A stretch of DNA of 20,713 nucleotides from an uncultured Veillonella sp. (GCF_934190855.1 NZ_CAKPTN010000014.1:1-20713); one strand, 5' to 3'; shown: positions 7,003 through 14,849, numbered from the stretch's first letter. The notes: generated by a model from the sequence alone, not told the origin. Numbers and translations: made by a program.

Positions 7003-9084
7003 TTATTGTTGTTCTTGTTCAGCTTTCATAGCCAAAGCTTCTTCTTTATTGAATTTGTGTGTTACAACACGACGAACAAGGTAGAGACCAGAGAATGCGA
7101 ATGCAAGCAATCCTAACCATTGTGCTGTGCTTTCAAAATCAGGACCTACTAATTCAAGTGGAGATTCACCGCCACCAGTTGTAACAGACAATACAATAAT
7201 AACAGCTATGATTACACCAATCAAGCTTTCACCAACAATCAAACCAGAAGCAAAGAGAACGCCACGGCGGTTAGATTGTTCAACATCGTACTCAGCGAGT
7301 TCGCCAGCACGCATTTTAGCACGAGCTACTAGGTAACGGCCTACGAAATAGCTAATGAAAGAACCTAAGATAAGAGGCACTTCCAATGTTGGTGGTAAGT
7401 AGATACCCATACCAACTGCCAATGGAGGCAATGTTAAGGAAGCTGTTGTGCCTTTAAGAATCAAGTTAACGATGATTGCTACTACGCCAACACCAACGCC
7501 GATCAAGATGTAATCCCATTCCATACTGGAGTTGAAGATACCTTGAGCGATTGTAGTCATCAAAGTTGCTTGAGGAGCGGATAATGCAGCATTAGGATCC
7601 ATTTCAGCACGTGGTAACGCACCTGTGAAGCCATATGCTTGGTAAAGCAAGTTAAGAACTGGAGCAATTGCAACTGCACCGGCTACGGAACCAAGTAACA
7701 ACGCAATTTGTTGACGCCAAGGTGTTGCACCAACGAGTTGACCAGTTTTCAAGTCTTGCAAGTTATCATTAGAAATAGATGCAATTGCGATAACTACGGA
7801 TGTCATGAAGATAGCCATAGCTGTAGCGAATTGAACACCTGCTTGTGTAGCAAACAAGTTATTTTCAGAAGCGATGAAGTACACCACTAAGGAAGAAATA
7901 ATAGTCGCCAAAATACCGATACCAGAAATTGGAGATGCAGATGTACCGATAAGGCCTGCCATGTAACCACAAGCTGCAGCTACGAAGAAGCCGATTAATA
8001 AAGCTACTAAGATGCCTACTACAACAAGAGTCCACATCAAACCAACACTAATAGGTACTGCAGAAACGAATTCCCAGAATGTGAATACTAAACCAATAAG
8101 AATAACTGCGAACACGCCTAAAACAGATTTTGTGCTCATATCTGTATCCATGCGGTGCAATTCGCGTTCAGAGGAACTGCTATTCATGGATTGTACAGAA
8201 ATTTTCATACCTTCGATAATAGGTTTGATCAAAGTAATCAAAGTCCAAATCGCTGCGATACCGATAGCACCAGCACCGATGAAACGAACTTTAGATTTCC
8301 AGATGCCCATTGCGAACTTAGCAGTAGCGCCACCATCTGGAGCAAACATGTTAGTGAAGTAAGGTACGAAGCCAGCCCACGCGATGAGTACACCAACGAG
8401 GATAGCGATACCAGACGCGATACCGATAAGGTAACCAGCACCTAACAACGCTGTAGAAAAGCCCAATGGAATTTGAGTAATACCTTTGCTACCTACAGGA
8501 AGCCAGAAGCTCATGCTATCGCCAAGCACTTTAAAGCCATTTGCACAAAGGCTGATAAGACCAGCTACAAAACCACCGGATAAGATGTCGCCCATACCAG
8601 AGCTAGATTGAGGGCCTTGATCACCATTGTGAGAGCCCACTTTCAAAATTTCTGCTGCTGCACGGCCTTCTGGATATGGTAGATCACTATTTACTACCAT
8701 GGCACGACGCAATGGAATAGTGAATAAGACACCTAGAGAACCACCGCATGCGCAGAGCAAGAATGTTTGCCAGAACGGGAAGCCGTTCCAATACCCAAGC
8801 ATGAGTAGGCCTGGCAAGATAAAGATAATTGCGGACAAAGTACCGGCTGCTGAAGCCTGTGTTTGTACCATGTTGTTTTCAAGAACGTTAGAATCCTTGA
8901 AGAAACGTAAAATTGCCATTGAAATAATGGCTGCCGGAATGGATGACGAGAATGTCAAACCAACCTTCAAACCGAGGTATACGTTAGATGCTGTAAAAAT
9001 TACAGTAATCAATGCACCAAGTAGCATCCCACGTATTGTCAGTTCCGGCAGATGAAGGTCATGGCTCATAAAGTCATGTTTCAT
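7003..9084 (-). CDS. OPT-family oligopeptide/metal-chelate transporter
   Basis: The 693-aa protein is almost wholly membrane-embedded, with roughly 14-16 hydrophobic segments. One hydrophilic loop sits near residue 300 (SMNSSSSERELHRMDTD). Family hallmarks are TASNVYLGLKVGLTF (31-45), NNMVQTQASAAGTLSA (70-85) and LPYPEGRAAAEIL (135-147). OPT proteins are proton-coupled importers of oligopeptides or metal-chelator conjugates across the inner membrane; the bacterial subgroup's substrate is generally unproven. The ATG at 9084 has AGGAGG 9 bases upstream; an internal ATG five codons later has no such site. The gene is followed closely by the DUF3298 protein and is divergent from fumarase. Confidence 0.93.
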   Translation of the reverse strand: MKHDFMSHDLHLPELTIRGMLLGALITVIFTASNVYLGLKVGLTFSSSIPAAIISMAILRFFKDSNVLENNMVQTQASAAGTLSAIIFILPGLLMLGYWNGFPFWQTFLLCACGGSLGVLFTIPLRRAMVVNSDLPYPEGRAAAEILKVGSHNGDQGPQSSSGMGDILSGGFVAGLISLCANGFKVLGDSMSFWLPVGSKGITQIPLGFSTALLGAGYLIGIASGIAILVGVLIAWAGFVPYFTNMFAPDGGATAKFAMGIWKSKVRFIGAGAIGIAAIWTLITLIKPIIEGMKISVQSMNSSSSERELHRMDTDMSTKSVLGVFAVILIGLVFTFWEFVSAVPISVGLMWTLVVVGILVALLIGFFVAAACGYMAGLIGTSASPISGIGILATIISSLVVYFIASENNLFATQAGVQFATAMAIFMTSVVIAIASISNDNLQDLKTGQLVGATPWRQQIALLLGSVAGAVAIAPVLNLLYQAYGFTGALPRAEMDPNAALSAPQATLMTTIAQGIFNSSMEWDYILIGVGVGVVAIIVNLILKGTTASLTLPPLAVGMGIYLPPTLEVPLILGSFISYFVGRYLVARAKMRAGELAEYDVEQSNRRGVLFASGLIVGESLIGVIIAVIIVLSVTTGGGESPLELVGPDFESTAQWLGLLAFAFSGLYLVRRVVTHKFNKEEALAMKAEQEQQ

Positions 9085-9140
9085 AAGTACTTACCTCCTC
9101 TGTGAAACTAGAGCTTAAAACAATATAATAAGCTACTTCC

Positions 9141-9169
9141 ATTTTAACGTGTTAAAGCGATGATTTCAA
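9141..9169 (-). promoter_or_regulatory. Promoter of the OPT operon with an overlapping dyad
   Basis: On the minus strand, TTGAAA (9169-9164) and TAAAAT (9146-9141) are separated by 17 bp, each 5/6 to consensus. A dyad TTTAAC-GT-GTTAAA (9143-9156) covers the -10 and part of the spacer, where a repressor would block RNA polymerase. Confidence 0.6.
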
Positions 9170-9246
9170 TATATATGCGATATTTATAATGTATACATGT
9201 AAATAGATATAATTTATGCCCCTTATATGCATAAATCGCATATATA
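9170..9246. repeat. 12-bp inverted repeat flanking a GTATAC palindrome
   Basis: TATATATGCGAT (9170-9181) and ATCGCATATATA (9235-9246) are perfect inverted copies 53 bp apart. Between them lies the perfect palindrome ATGTATACAT (9189-9198). The left arm abuts the -35 of the OPT promoter. The arrangement resembles paired operators, possibly with looping, between divergent promoters. Confidence 0.55.
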
Positions 9247-9260
9247 ACTCCTTTCTATAT

Positions 9261-9279
9261 GAAAATAGAAATCATTCTC
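9261..9279. promoter_or_regulatory. Fur-box-like sequence before fumarase
   Basis: The 19-mer starting GAAAATAGAAATCATT agrees with the classical Fur box at 14 of 19 positions, including the AATCATT half. It lies just upstream of the candidate fumarase -35. AT-rich DNA favours such matches by chance, so the call is weak. Confidence 0.25.
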
Positions 9280-9286
9280 TTTTATT

Positions 9287-9315
9287 CTGTACAAATATAC
9301 AGGATTCTATATAAT
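9287..9315 (+). promoter_or_regulatory. Candidate promoter of fumarase
   Basis: TGTACA (9288-9293, 4/6) and TATAAT (9310-9315, 6/6) are 16 bp apart. The -35 sits inside a dyad CTGTA-N6-TACAG (9287-9302). A small 5-bp hairpin CCGAC/GTCGG follows in the leader at 9323-9338. Confidence 0.5.
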
Positions 9316-9363
9316 TAAATTACCGACATTAAGGTCGGCATGGCTTTTAAGGAGGTTGTAATT

Positions 9364-10719
9364 ATGGAAACAAGAATTGAATATGATTCAATGGGACCAG
9401 TCGAAGTCGACGCTAGACGAATTTACGGACCTCAAACTCAACGCTCGTTCAATAACTTTAAGATTGGTGACCACCGCATCCCTATCGAACAAATCAAAGC
9501 GCTTGCGCTTGTCAAAAAAGCATGTGCTTTAACCAATGCAAAATGTGGTGCAGTAACTGAGGAAAAAGCGAAACTCATCGCTCAAGTAGTAGATGAGATC
9601 GTGGACGGTAAATGGGATGATGAATTCCCATTGACAGTATTCCAAACAGGTTCTGGCACACAAACTAACATGAATGTGAACGAGGTAATCGCTCACCGGG
9701 CTAAACAGTTAGATGAAAGCAACCCGCTTCATCCTAACGACGATGTAAACCGCGGCCAAAGTACAAACGATACATTCCCTACGGCAATGCATATCTGCGC
9801 GTACTTTGAAATTACAAAACGCGTAATTCCTGCATTGGACGGCCTTATCCAATCCTTTGAAAGATTGCAAGAAAAAGGAAAAGGCTTGCAAAAAGTTGGT
9901 CGTACACATCTACAAGATGCAACTTTCATCATGGTGGACCAAGAAATTAGCGCCTTTGTGGACGGCTTAAAAACTGCCAAAACGATGCTCATTCAAAACG
10001 CTGACCACCTGCTCGACGTAGCCCTCGGCGGCACTGCCGTTGGTACTGGTGTAAACACGCCTAAAGGCTATCTAGACGTTATGGAAACTGTATTGCCAGA
10101 GGTAACAGGTGCTCCATTCCGCGTTAAGAACAACAAATTCCAAGGGCTCGCTCTTAAAGATGCTTTCATGATGGCTCATGGTGCACTCAATACGTTGGCG
10201 ACTACCCTATTCAAAATCGCTAATGACGTGCGTTTCTTAGGCTCTGGCCCTCGCTGTGGCTACGGCGAATGGCATCTTCCTGAAAACGAGCCGGGCTCCT
10301 CCATCATGCCAGGCAAGGTAAATCCTACCCAATGCGAAGCTTTGACCATGGTATGCGCCCAAGTATTCGGTCACAATACGACTATGACACTCTGTGCAGG
10401 CAGCGGTGCGTTCCAATTGAACGTGTACATGCCTATCATGATCTATGACTTTGTTGAAAGCTGTCGCCTCCTCGCAGACGCTATGAACTCTTTCACAACA
10501 CACTGTATTGACGGTGTCGAATTTGTACCTGAAAAACTCAACTTCTTTGTAGAACAATCCCTCATGATCGCTACATCCTTAACACCATACATCGGCTACG
10601 ATAAGAGTGCTAAGGTTGTAAAAGAAGCGTACAAACGCGGTTGTTCTATCAAGGAAATCATCTTGGAAGAAAAACTTATGACTGAAGACGAATTTGCCGA
10701 AGCAGTTCGCATGAAATAA
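9364..10719 (+). CDS. fumC: Class II fumarate hydratase (fumarase C type)
   Basis: The 451-aa enzyme interconverts fumarate and malate; in propionate-forming Negativicutes it serves the succinate branch. It starts METRIEYDSMGPVEV, matching the usual FumC N-terminus. An in-frame ATG at 9340 is rejected because AAGGAGG (9349-9355) lies between it and this ATG. Motifs are TGSGTQTNMNVNEV (95-108), the B-site-like HPNDDVNRGQSTND (123-136), the catalytic-His segment GRTHLQDAT (179-187), GGTAVGTGVN (222-231) and the signature GSSIMPGKVN (311-320). The segment after the catalytic His reads FIMVDQE where related enzymes have about PLTLGQE. Aspartase is less likely because the motif is GRTHLQD, not GRTQLQD. 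Class II enzymes need no iron-sulfur cluster. Confidence 0.93.
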   Translation: METRIEYDSMGPVEVDARRIYGPQTQRSFNNFKIGDHRIPIEQIKALALVKKACALTNAKCGAVTEEKAKLIAQVVDEIVDGKWDDEFPLTVFQTGSGTQTNMNVNEVIAHRAKQLDESNPLHPNDDVNRGQSTNDTFPTAMHICAYFEITKRVIPALDGLIQSFERLQEKGKGLQKVGRTHLQDATFIMVDQEISAFVDGLKTAKTMLIQNADHLLDVALGGTAVGTGVNTPKGYLDVMETVLPEVTGAPFRVKNNKFQGLALKDAFMMAHGALNTLATTLFKIANDVRFLGSGPRCGYGEWHLPENEPGSSIMPGKVNPTQCEALTMVCAQVFGHNTTMTLCAGSGAFQLNVYMPIMIYDFVESCRLLADAMNSFTTHCIDGVEFVPEKLNFFVEQSLMIATSLTPYIGYDKSAKVVKEAYKRGCSIKEIILEEKLMTEDEFAEAVRMK

Positions 10720-10780
10720 AATCTCTCTCATCTCTATGACATATATGTAACATCCTCTCATACCTCAAATGAACGGAAAG

Positions 10781-10810
10781 AACCCCCGATACGTTTTCGT
10801 ATCGGGGGTT
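10781..10810. terminator. Bidirectional terminator between fumarase and the small membrane genes
   Basis: A 13-bp perfect stem AACCCCCGATACG / CGTATCGGGGGTT with a TTTT loop is followed by TCTATCTTTA on the plus strand. The T tail is poor on both strands, but the stem is very stable and sits between convergent genes. Confidence 0.8.
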
Positions 10811-10823
10811 TCTATCTTTAATC

Positions 10824-11225
10824 TTATATTAGCTTATTAACTTTCAACAAAATTAGAGCAGACATTATGTAAGCAAAAACAAAAAGAACTACATACATCT
10901 GTTTTTTTCTAGCCCATTCATAATAGCGACTACGTGGCGGCTGTTTTAATAATACAGCTAACACAAAAACAGGCTGTAAGAACCACACCAACACAACTGG
11001 TACAGCTATGTAATCTAAGAAATAAAACATGCTAAACAGCATAAACGGATATGTAATAATTGCCGACCAGGAAAGAACTTTCATAAATCCATAATCAGAA
11101 TTAGCAATTAAAGATACTAATAATGGTGAAAGCTTTTTCCTTAATAAGATTTTATAAATAAGCCAATATAAAGCAATCCAAGAAAAAACGATAGCTTCTA
11201 AAACTAATGGTAAATGAATATGCAC
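10824..11225 (-). CDS. Small integral membrane protein, unknown function
   Basis: The 133-aa protein begins with GTG (MHIHLPL), with AAAGGAG 9 bases upstream. Hydrophobic segments lie at about 5-26, 53-75, 77-95 and 110-130, so four membrane passes are likely. The gene lies 5 bp after the 67-aa membrane protein, whose last codons contain this gene's ribosome site. The two almost certainly form one transcript and perhaps a complex. I recognise no family. The DNA is markedly AT-rich compared with the flanking housekeeping genes, which may indicate acquisition from elsewhere. Confidence 0.65.
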   Translation of the reverse strand: MHIHLPLVLEAIVFSWIALYWLIYKILLRKKLSPLLVSLIANSDYGFMKVLSWSAIITYPFMLFSMFYFLDYIAVPVVLVWFLQPVFVLAVLLKQPPRSRYYEWARKKQMYVVLFVFAYIMSALILLKVNKLI

Positions 11226-11230
11226 AAATG

Positions 11231-11434
11231 CTAACTCCTTTTACGACTTAAATAGTTATAAATATAGTTCCATACCACATAGAACAAAAGTATTATGATA
11301 TATGCAATTACAAAGAAATAAAAATCTACTTCATCTTCAATCAACTCTGGATTTGTGACAAGACTATATGGAATGCTTATAAGTAGAAAAAGTACTAAGC
11401 CTCGCACAAAATAATTATATATTTTTAGAAACAT
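11231..11434 (-). CDS. Very small membrane protein, unknown function
   Basis: The 67-aa protein has two predicted membrane helices, at about 10-26 and 38-60 (VIAYIIILLFYVVWNYIY), and a basic C-terminus (LSRKRS). The ATG is preceded by GGGAGT. It is the first gene of a two-gene unit with the 133-aa membrane protein. It is AT-rich and has no recognised family. The size and hydrophobicity would suit a holin-like or immunity-like role, but nothing in the sequence proves this. Confidence 0.6.
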   Translation of the reverse strand: MFLKIYNYFVRGLVLFLLISIPYSLVTNPELIEDEVDFYFFVIAYIIILLFYVVWNYIYNYLSRKRS

Positions 11435-11524
11435 ATACTTACTCCCATATAAAAACTATATTTTCACAACACAACAAAATTTTAACTCTAATATATCACA
11501 ATTATTATATAAGTTCATATAATA

Positions 11525-11562
11525 AAAAGAGGTATTGTATTTTCATATACAATACCTCTTTT
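11525..11562 (-). terminator. Strong terminator ending the Nudix-mutY chain
   Basis: A 16-bp perfect stem, AAAAGAGGTATTGTAT (11525-11540) against its complement at 11547-11562, has a 6-base loop. On the minus strand it runs into TTTTTATT. It separates the 97-aa gene from the next small membrane genes. Confidence 0.85.
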
Positions 11563-11591
11563 AGTTTGTACCCTATGTTTTTTCTAATGTT

Positions 11592-11885
11592 TCATAAGGT
11601 TATAGTCATTAATAGGATCAAAGATACGATAAAAATTAGCTGTTTCGTACTTAATAGTTCATAGGTCTCATTAAATGTATCATTTTCGAATGCTTGTATT
11701 ATCAGTTCTTCTTGTTTACTGAGTTCTAGGTATACATCTAAATGGCATCCAATGGCCACGAGTATTGCTATTTTAAGATATCCTTTATATATATCCGCTG
11801 TCACGGCGTGAATTAGAGAGATATCAAATAGCATAAGCACAACAATACATATAAAGATTTTATGGATAAAGGATATATTATACAT
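11592..11885 (-). CDS. Small membrane protein, unknown function
   Basis: The 97-aa protein has hydrophobic segments at about 10-28, 37-52 and 82-96, with a short acidic/polar loop (LSKQEELIIQAFENDTFNETYE) between the last two. The ATG has AAGGGA about 7 bases upstream. It follows the metallophosphoesterase gene by 54 bp and is the last gene before a strong terminator, so it is probably read with that gene. No family was recognised. Like its downstream neighbours it is AT-rich. Confidence 0.55.
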   Translation of the reverse strand: MYNISFIHKIFICIVVLMLFDISLIHAVTADIYKGYLKIAILVAIGCHLDVYLELSKQEELIIQAFENDTFNETYELLSTKQLIFIVSLILLMTITL

Positions 11886-11900
11886 GATTGTATCCCTTTA

Positions 11901-11931
11901 GTGAGCTTACCTTTTATTCTAAAGAGCTCAC
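11901..11931. terminator. Weak hairpin after the metallophosphoesterase gene
   Basis: GTGAGCT (11901-11907) pairs with AGCTCAC (11925-11931) across a 17-base loop. With no T run it could at most attenuate reading into the 97-aa gene. Confidence 0.3.
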
Positions 11932-11939
11932 CTTTACTT

Positions 11940-13121
11940 CTAAGCTACTCCGTCAAAGAATGTAATGACTGTAATTTCTCGTGGGCAGTTAATACGGATT
12001 GGGAACCAGTGGCCTGTACCATTATTGACATAGCACACGCTTTGTTCTTCAACGTAGCGACCTTTTGTATATGGAGTGCCCGTTGGCACTACAGGAACGC
12101 CCATAAATACGATTTGACCACCGTGGGTATGACCAGAAAGGGTCAACGGGATCTTGTGTTCAATAGCTTCTTCAAAGAATTCAGGATGGTGAGCTAACAG
12201 GATAACAAAGGCATAGTCTGGAATACCGGATAAAGCTTTAGCGATCATAGCTTCACGGCTATCTTTTTGACGGCTGTTATCGTAGGTAACGCCTGCGAGA
12301 TATACAGGTTGTTTGCCACCCATAATTTGAATATTACTATTCAAGAGGATATTCATTGGTGTATTTCGCTTGAAAGAATCAATCACTTTATTTACATCGT
12401 GATGGTACTCGTGATTGCCTAAGATAAAATCTACACCATCAGGGATTTGTTTTGCAAAGGTTGTCAGTCTTTCACAGACCTCAGGCAACCATGCTAGTTT
12501 ATCGATGAGATCCCCTGTGATAACGACGCGATTAGGCTTTTGTAAAAGCGCCAATTTTAGGATTTCATCAAAGTCGTCTAAGTCGATGCTAGCCCCTACG
12601 TGAACGTCACTAAGTTGAACGATTTTATAGTCTTTTAGCCCTGGAGGCAAGTTCGTATAACCAAATTTTTCATTCGTAACTACTATCTCCTGTTGACCAG
12701 CAAAGGCCGCATAACTAGAGCCACCGATTGTGGCCAACGGCACTACTGTTGCAGCAGTTCTAAAGAAGGCACGGCGGCCCGTTCTATTTTCTTCTGGCGT
12801 TTTACTCCAAATCTTATTAACCGCCCAGTATAACAAGCTGAGGACGATAAAGACAGGAATAGCCAAGAATAAGCCAAAGAGAAAACCGTAGCTTTCAGTA
12901 CGGAACAGATTCATCAGCGGATAGTATAACGTGCCGTATAGATCTACTTGATGTAACAAGTAGTATCGGATTGCGGCGAACCACGCGCCGATTAAGATGA
13001 TATAGCCTACCCAAGCAGGCCATTTCTTTTGGGGCTTCCACAAATTGAGGAACAGCGCCCAAAAGCCTACCAACCCTAATACTAGGATGGTGCCAAAAAT
13101 TATATTAAATAGCATTCTCAT
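11940..13121 (-). CDS. Membrane-anchored calcineurin-like metallophosphoesterase (YkuE/YaeI type)
   Basis: The 393-aa protein has an N-terminal membrane part with hydrophobic segments at about 5-25, 36-55 and 79-102. A Tat-like motif (GRRAFFR, 115-121) and another hydrophobic stretch (122-141) follow. The catalytic domain (about 160-393) has all metal-binding motifs: SDVHVG (D172, H174), TGDLID (D204), GNHEY (235-239), LAHHP (H311) and SGHTHGGQ (329-336). These proteins bind two metal ions and cleave phosphoesters; relatives may act on lipids or cell-wall precursors, and the substrate is unknown here. The catalytic domain probably faces outward. The ATG at 13121 follows GGAG by 6 bases. The gene starts 16 bp after mutY, so they are likely cotranscribed. 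Confidence 0.9.
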   Translation of the reverse strand: MRMLFNIIFGTILVLGLVGFWALFLNLWKPQKKWPAWVGYIILIGAWFAAIRYYLLHQVDLYGTLYYPLMNLFRTESYGFLFGLFLAIPVFIVLSLLYWAVNKIWSKTPEENRTGRRAFFRTAATVVPLATIGGSSYAAFAGQQEIVVTNEKFGYTNLPPGLKDYKIVQLSDVHVGASIDLDDFDEILKLALLQKPNRVVITGDLIDKLAWLPEVCERLTTFAKQIPDGVDFILGNHEYHHDVNKVIDSFKRNTPMNILLNSNIQIMGGKQPVYLAGVTYDNSRQKDSREAMIAKALSGIPDYAFVILLAHHPEFFEEAIEHKIPLTLSGHTHGGQIVFMGVPVVPTGTPYTKGRYVEEQSVCYVNNGTGHWFPIRINCPREITVITFFDGVA

Positions 13122-13137
13122 TCATTGCTCCTACAAA

Positions 13138-14235
13138 TTACTTTGCTAGCTCCGTCAATTTACCATGAGGACCTGCCCAAGCATAGTCGGCGAACTCATC
13201 GCGCTTGATGAGCATCCAGTCCTTCGGCAATTGCTTTTGGATAGCTCCAATCGTTATATTGTTAGCATCTCCTACGTACGTTAAATCGCCACGGAATGCT
13301 TTCATAAACCATTTCCGATGAGAGAAAATATGTGTTATCTCTTTTACTAATACTGGTTGCAAGGATAGTTCAAAACCTAGGTCCTTAACTAATGATTCAA
13401 GGCCTTGTTCTCCGACCTCAAAAGTAGATACCATTTCCACAGAAGGGAATTCCCACATGGATCGTAACAGTCCACGGTTAGGGCGTTTGTGCAATAGATA
13501 ATGGCCTTCGTATTGCAAGATGCCTACGAATAGAGGCACCTCTACTACTTTGGTTTTCTTAATGCGCACAGGTAGCTTGTCAGTATCCTTATGTTGGTAT
13601 GCTTCGCACATATTTACAATAGGACATTCTCCACAGCGTGGAGTTTTGGGAATGCACACAGCAGAGCCAAAGTCCATCAAAGCTTGGTTAAAGTCACCAG
13701 GTCGATCGTGAGGCAATGTTTCCTCTACGATAGCAGTTATGGCCTTCTTACCTTTAGTACTCAAAATATCATCAAAGATGCGATACAAACGAGCATAAAT
13801 GCGCAGTACATTGCCGTCTACCGCCACCTCTGGTTCGTTATACGCCATAGATAGCACAGCCCCAGCCGTATATGAGCCTACGCCCTTTAAGGACTCCATA
13901 GTCTTGCGGTCATGAGGCACAACGCCGCCGTAGTTTTCTACGACATCCTTTACGCCAAGGCGCAAGTTACGAGCACGGCTGTAATAGCCAAGCCCTTGCC
14001 AAGCGTGAACGACCTCATCCTCTGAAGCCTTTGCTAGGTCCTCTAAGGTTGGGAATAGTCGCATCCAGTTGTCATAATAAGGCTTCATCGCCTCAATGCG
14101 CGTCTGTTGGCTCATCACCTCAGAAACCCAAACCTTATAAGGATCTCCACAATCACGCCACGGTAAATCACGCTTATTCACGTCATACCACGCTAATAGC
14201 TGTGGCACCCACTTGGGGCTCTTTTTATCAGTCAT
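13138..14235 (-). CDS. mutY: MutY, A/G-specific adenine DNA glycosylase
   Basis: The 365-aa protein has the usual MutY length and order. A HhH-GPD domain holds catalytic Glu39 (VSEVMSQQTR), LKGVGSYTAGAVLSMAY as the helix-hairpin-helix, and catalytic Asp140 (VAVDGNVLRIYARL). The [4Fe-4S] loop is C194-x6-C201-x2-C204-x5-C210. A C-terminal Nudix-like 8-oxoG recognition domain spans about 235-360 (GHYLLHKRPNRGLLRSMWEFP). MutY removes adenine mispaired with 8-oxoguanine and so prevents G-to-T mutations. The ATG has TTGAGG 4 bases upstream. The gene follows an MTH1-like Nudix gene by 58 bp on the same strand. Confidence 0.96.
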   Translation of the reverse strand: MTDKKSPKWVPQLLAWYDVNKRDLPWRDCGDPYKVWVSEVMSQQTRIEAMKPYYDNWMRLFPTLEDLAKASEDEVVHAWQGLGYYSRARNLRLGVKDVVENYGGVVPHDRKTMESLKGVGSYTAGAVLSMAYNEPEVAVDGNVLRIYARLYRIFDDILSTKGKKAITAIVEETLPHDRPGDFNQALMDFGSAVCIPKTPRCGECPIVNMCEAYQHKDTDKLPVRIKKTKVVEVPLFVGILQYEGHYLLHKRPNRGLLRSMWEFPSVEMVSTFEVGEQGLESLVKDLGFELSLQPVLVKEITHIFSHRKWFMKAFRGDLTYVGDANNITIGAIQKQLPKDWMLIKRDEFADYAWAGPHGKLTELAK

Positions 14236-14293
14236 ATTACCTCAATATATTATAAATTTATTTACATTAGCTAATATATTCAATATCAATAGA

Positions 14294-14815
14294 TTAACCA
14301 TTAATATATAGATCAATGCGCGCCAAGTGTTCGCTTTCAAGAACGGTATCGACGGTGGTTAAATCCATTTTATCTACAGAGCTATTGTCTCGGCCAAATA
14401 CGATAGACCCTTTTAATTTCTTACCTTCTAGCAGCATCGGCAACCATTGGCGGTCTCCATCCCACATGTACTCGTAGGGAATTTGATCTGGTTCTAGCCA
14501 ATGAGGCTCCATTTCGTCCGTTTCCTCTACATGGCCTGTGAAAGTACGCAATAAATACACATAACCTACATGCGTTAAGCTTTCATCAAAAGGAAATTGA
14601 AAATCGAAAGCCGCCACGCATTCTAAATCTTCGGGACGACCTTGAAGGCCAGATTCCTCAAATAGTTCCCGAATAGCACAGTGGCGGAAGCTTTCACCAT
14701 CGTCTAATTTACCACCAAAGCCATTATATTTATCAGCCCCAAAACCGCGTTTTTTACGACCTAGTAATATACGATTTTGTTCATCAATGGGAAATACGAG
14801 CGTCGTCGGTTTCAT
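14294..14815 (-). CDS. MTH1-like Nudix hydrolase (oxidised-nucleotide triphosphatase)
   Basis: The 173-aa protein has a full Nudix box at residues 35-57 (G-x5-E41-x7-R49-E50-LFEE-SG). The preceding GADKYNGFGGK and the later EPHWLEPDQIPYEYMWDG and RQWLPMLLEGKKLKG closely follow the layout of human MTH1 and bacterial MTH1-type enzymes. These hydrolyse 8-oxo-dGTP and related oxidised purine triphosphates to monophosphates. It is cytoplasmic. AAGGAGG lies 5-6 bases before the ATG. It heads the chain with mutY, giving two steps of 8-oxoguanine defence. The substrate is inferred from similarity, not proven. Confidence 0.88.
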   Translation of the reverse strand: MKPTTLVFPIDEQNRILLGRKKRGFGADKYNGFGGKLDDGESFRHCAIRELFEESGLQGRPEDLECVAAFDFQFPFDESLTHVGYVYLLRTFTGHVEETDEMEPHWLEPDQIPYEYMWDGDRQWLPMLLEGKKLKGSIVFGRDNSSVDKMDLTTVDTVLESEHLARIDLYING

Positions 14816-14849
14816 AGGGCCTCCTTAATCGTTAAAATAACACTATATT

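Noticed and set aside
9340..9363. Upstream ATG for fumarase adding eight residues
   Set aside because: The AAGGAGG ribosome site lies after this ATG and 8 bases before ATG 9364, and family N-termini match the later start.
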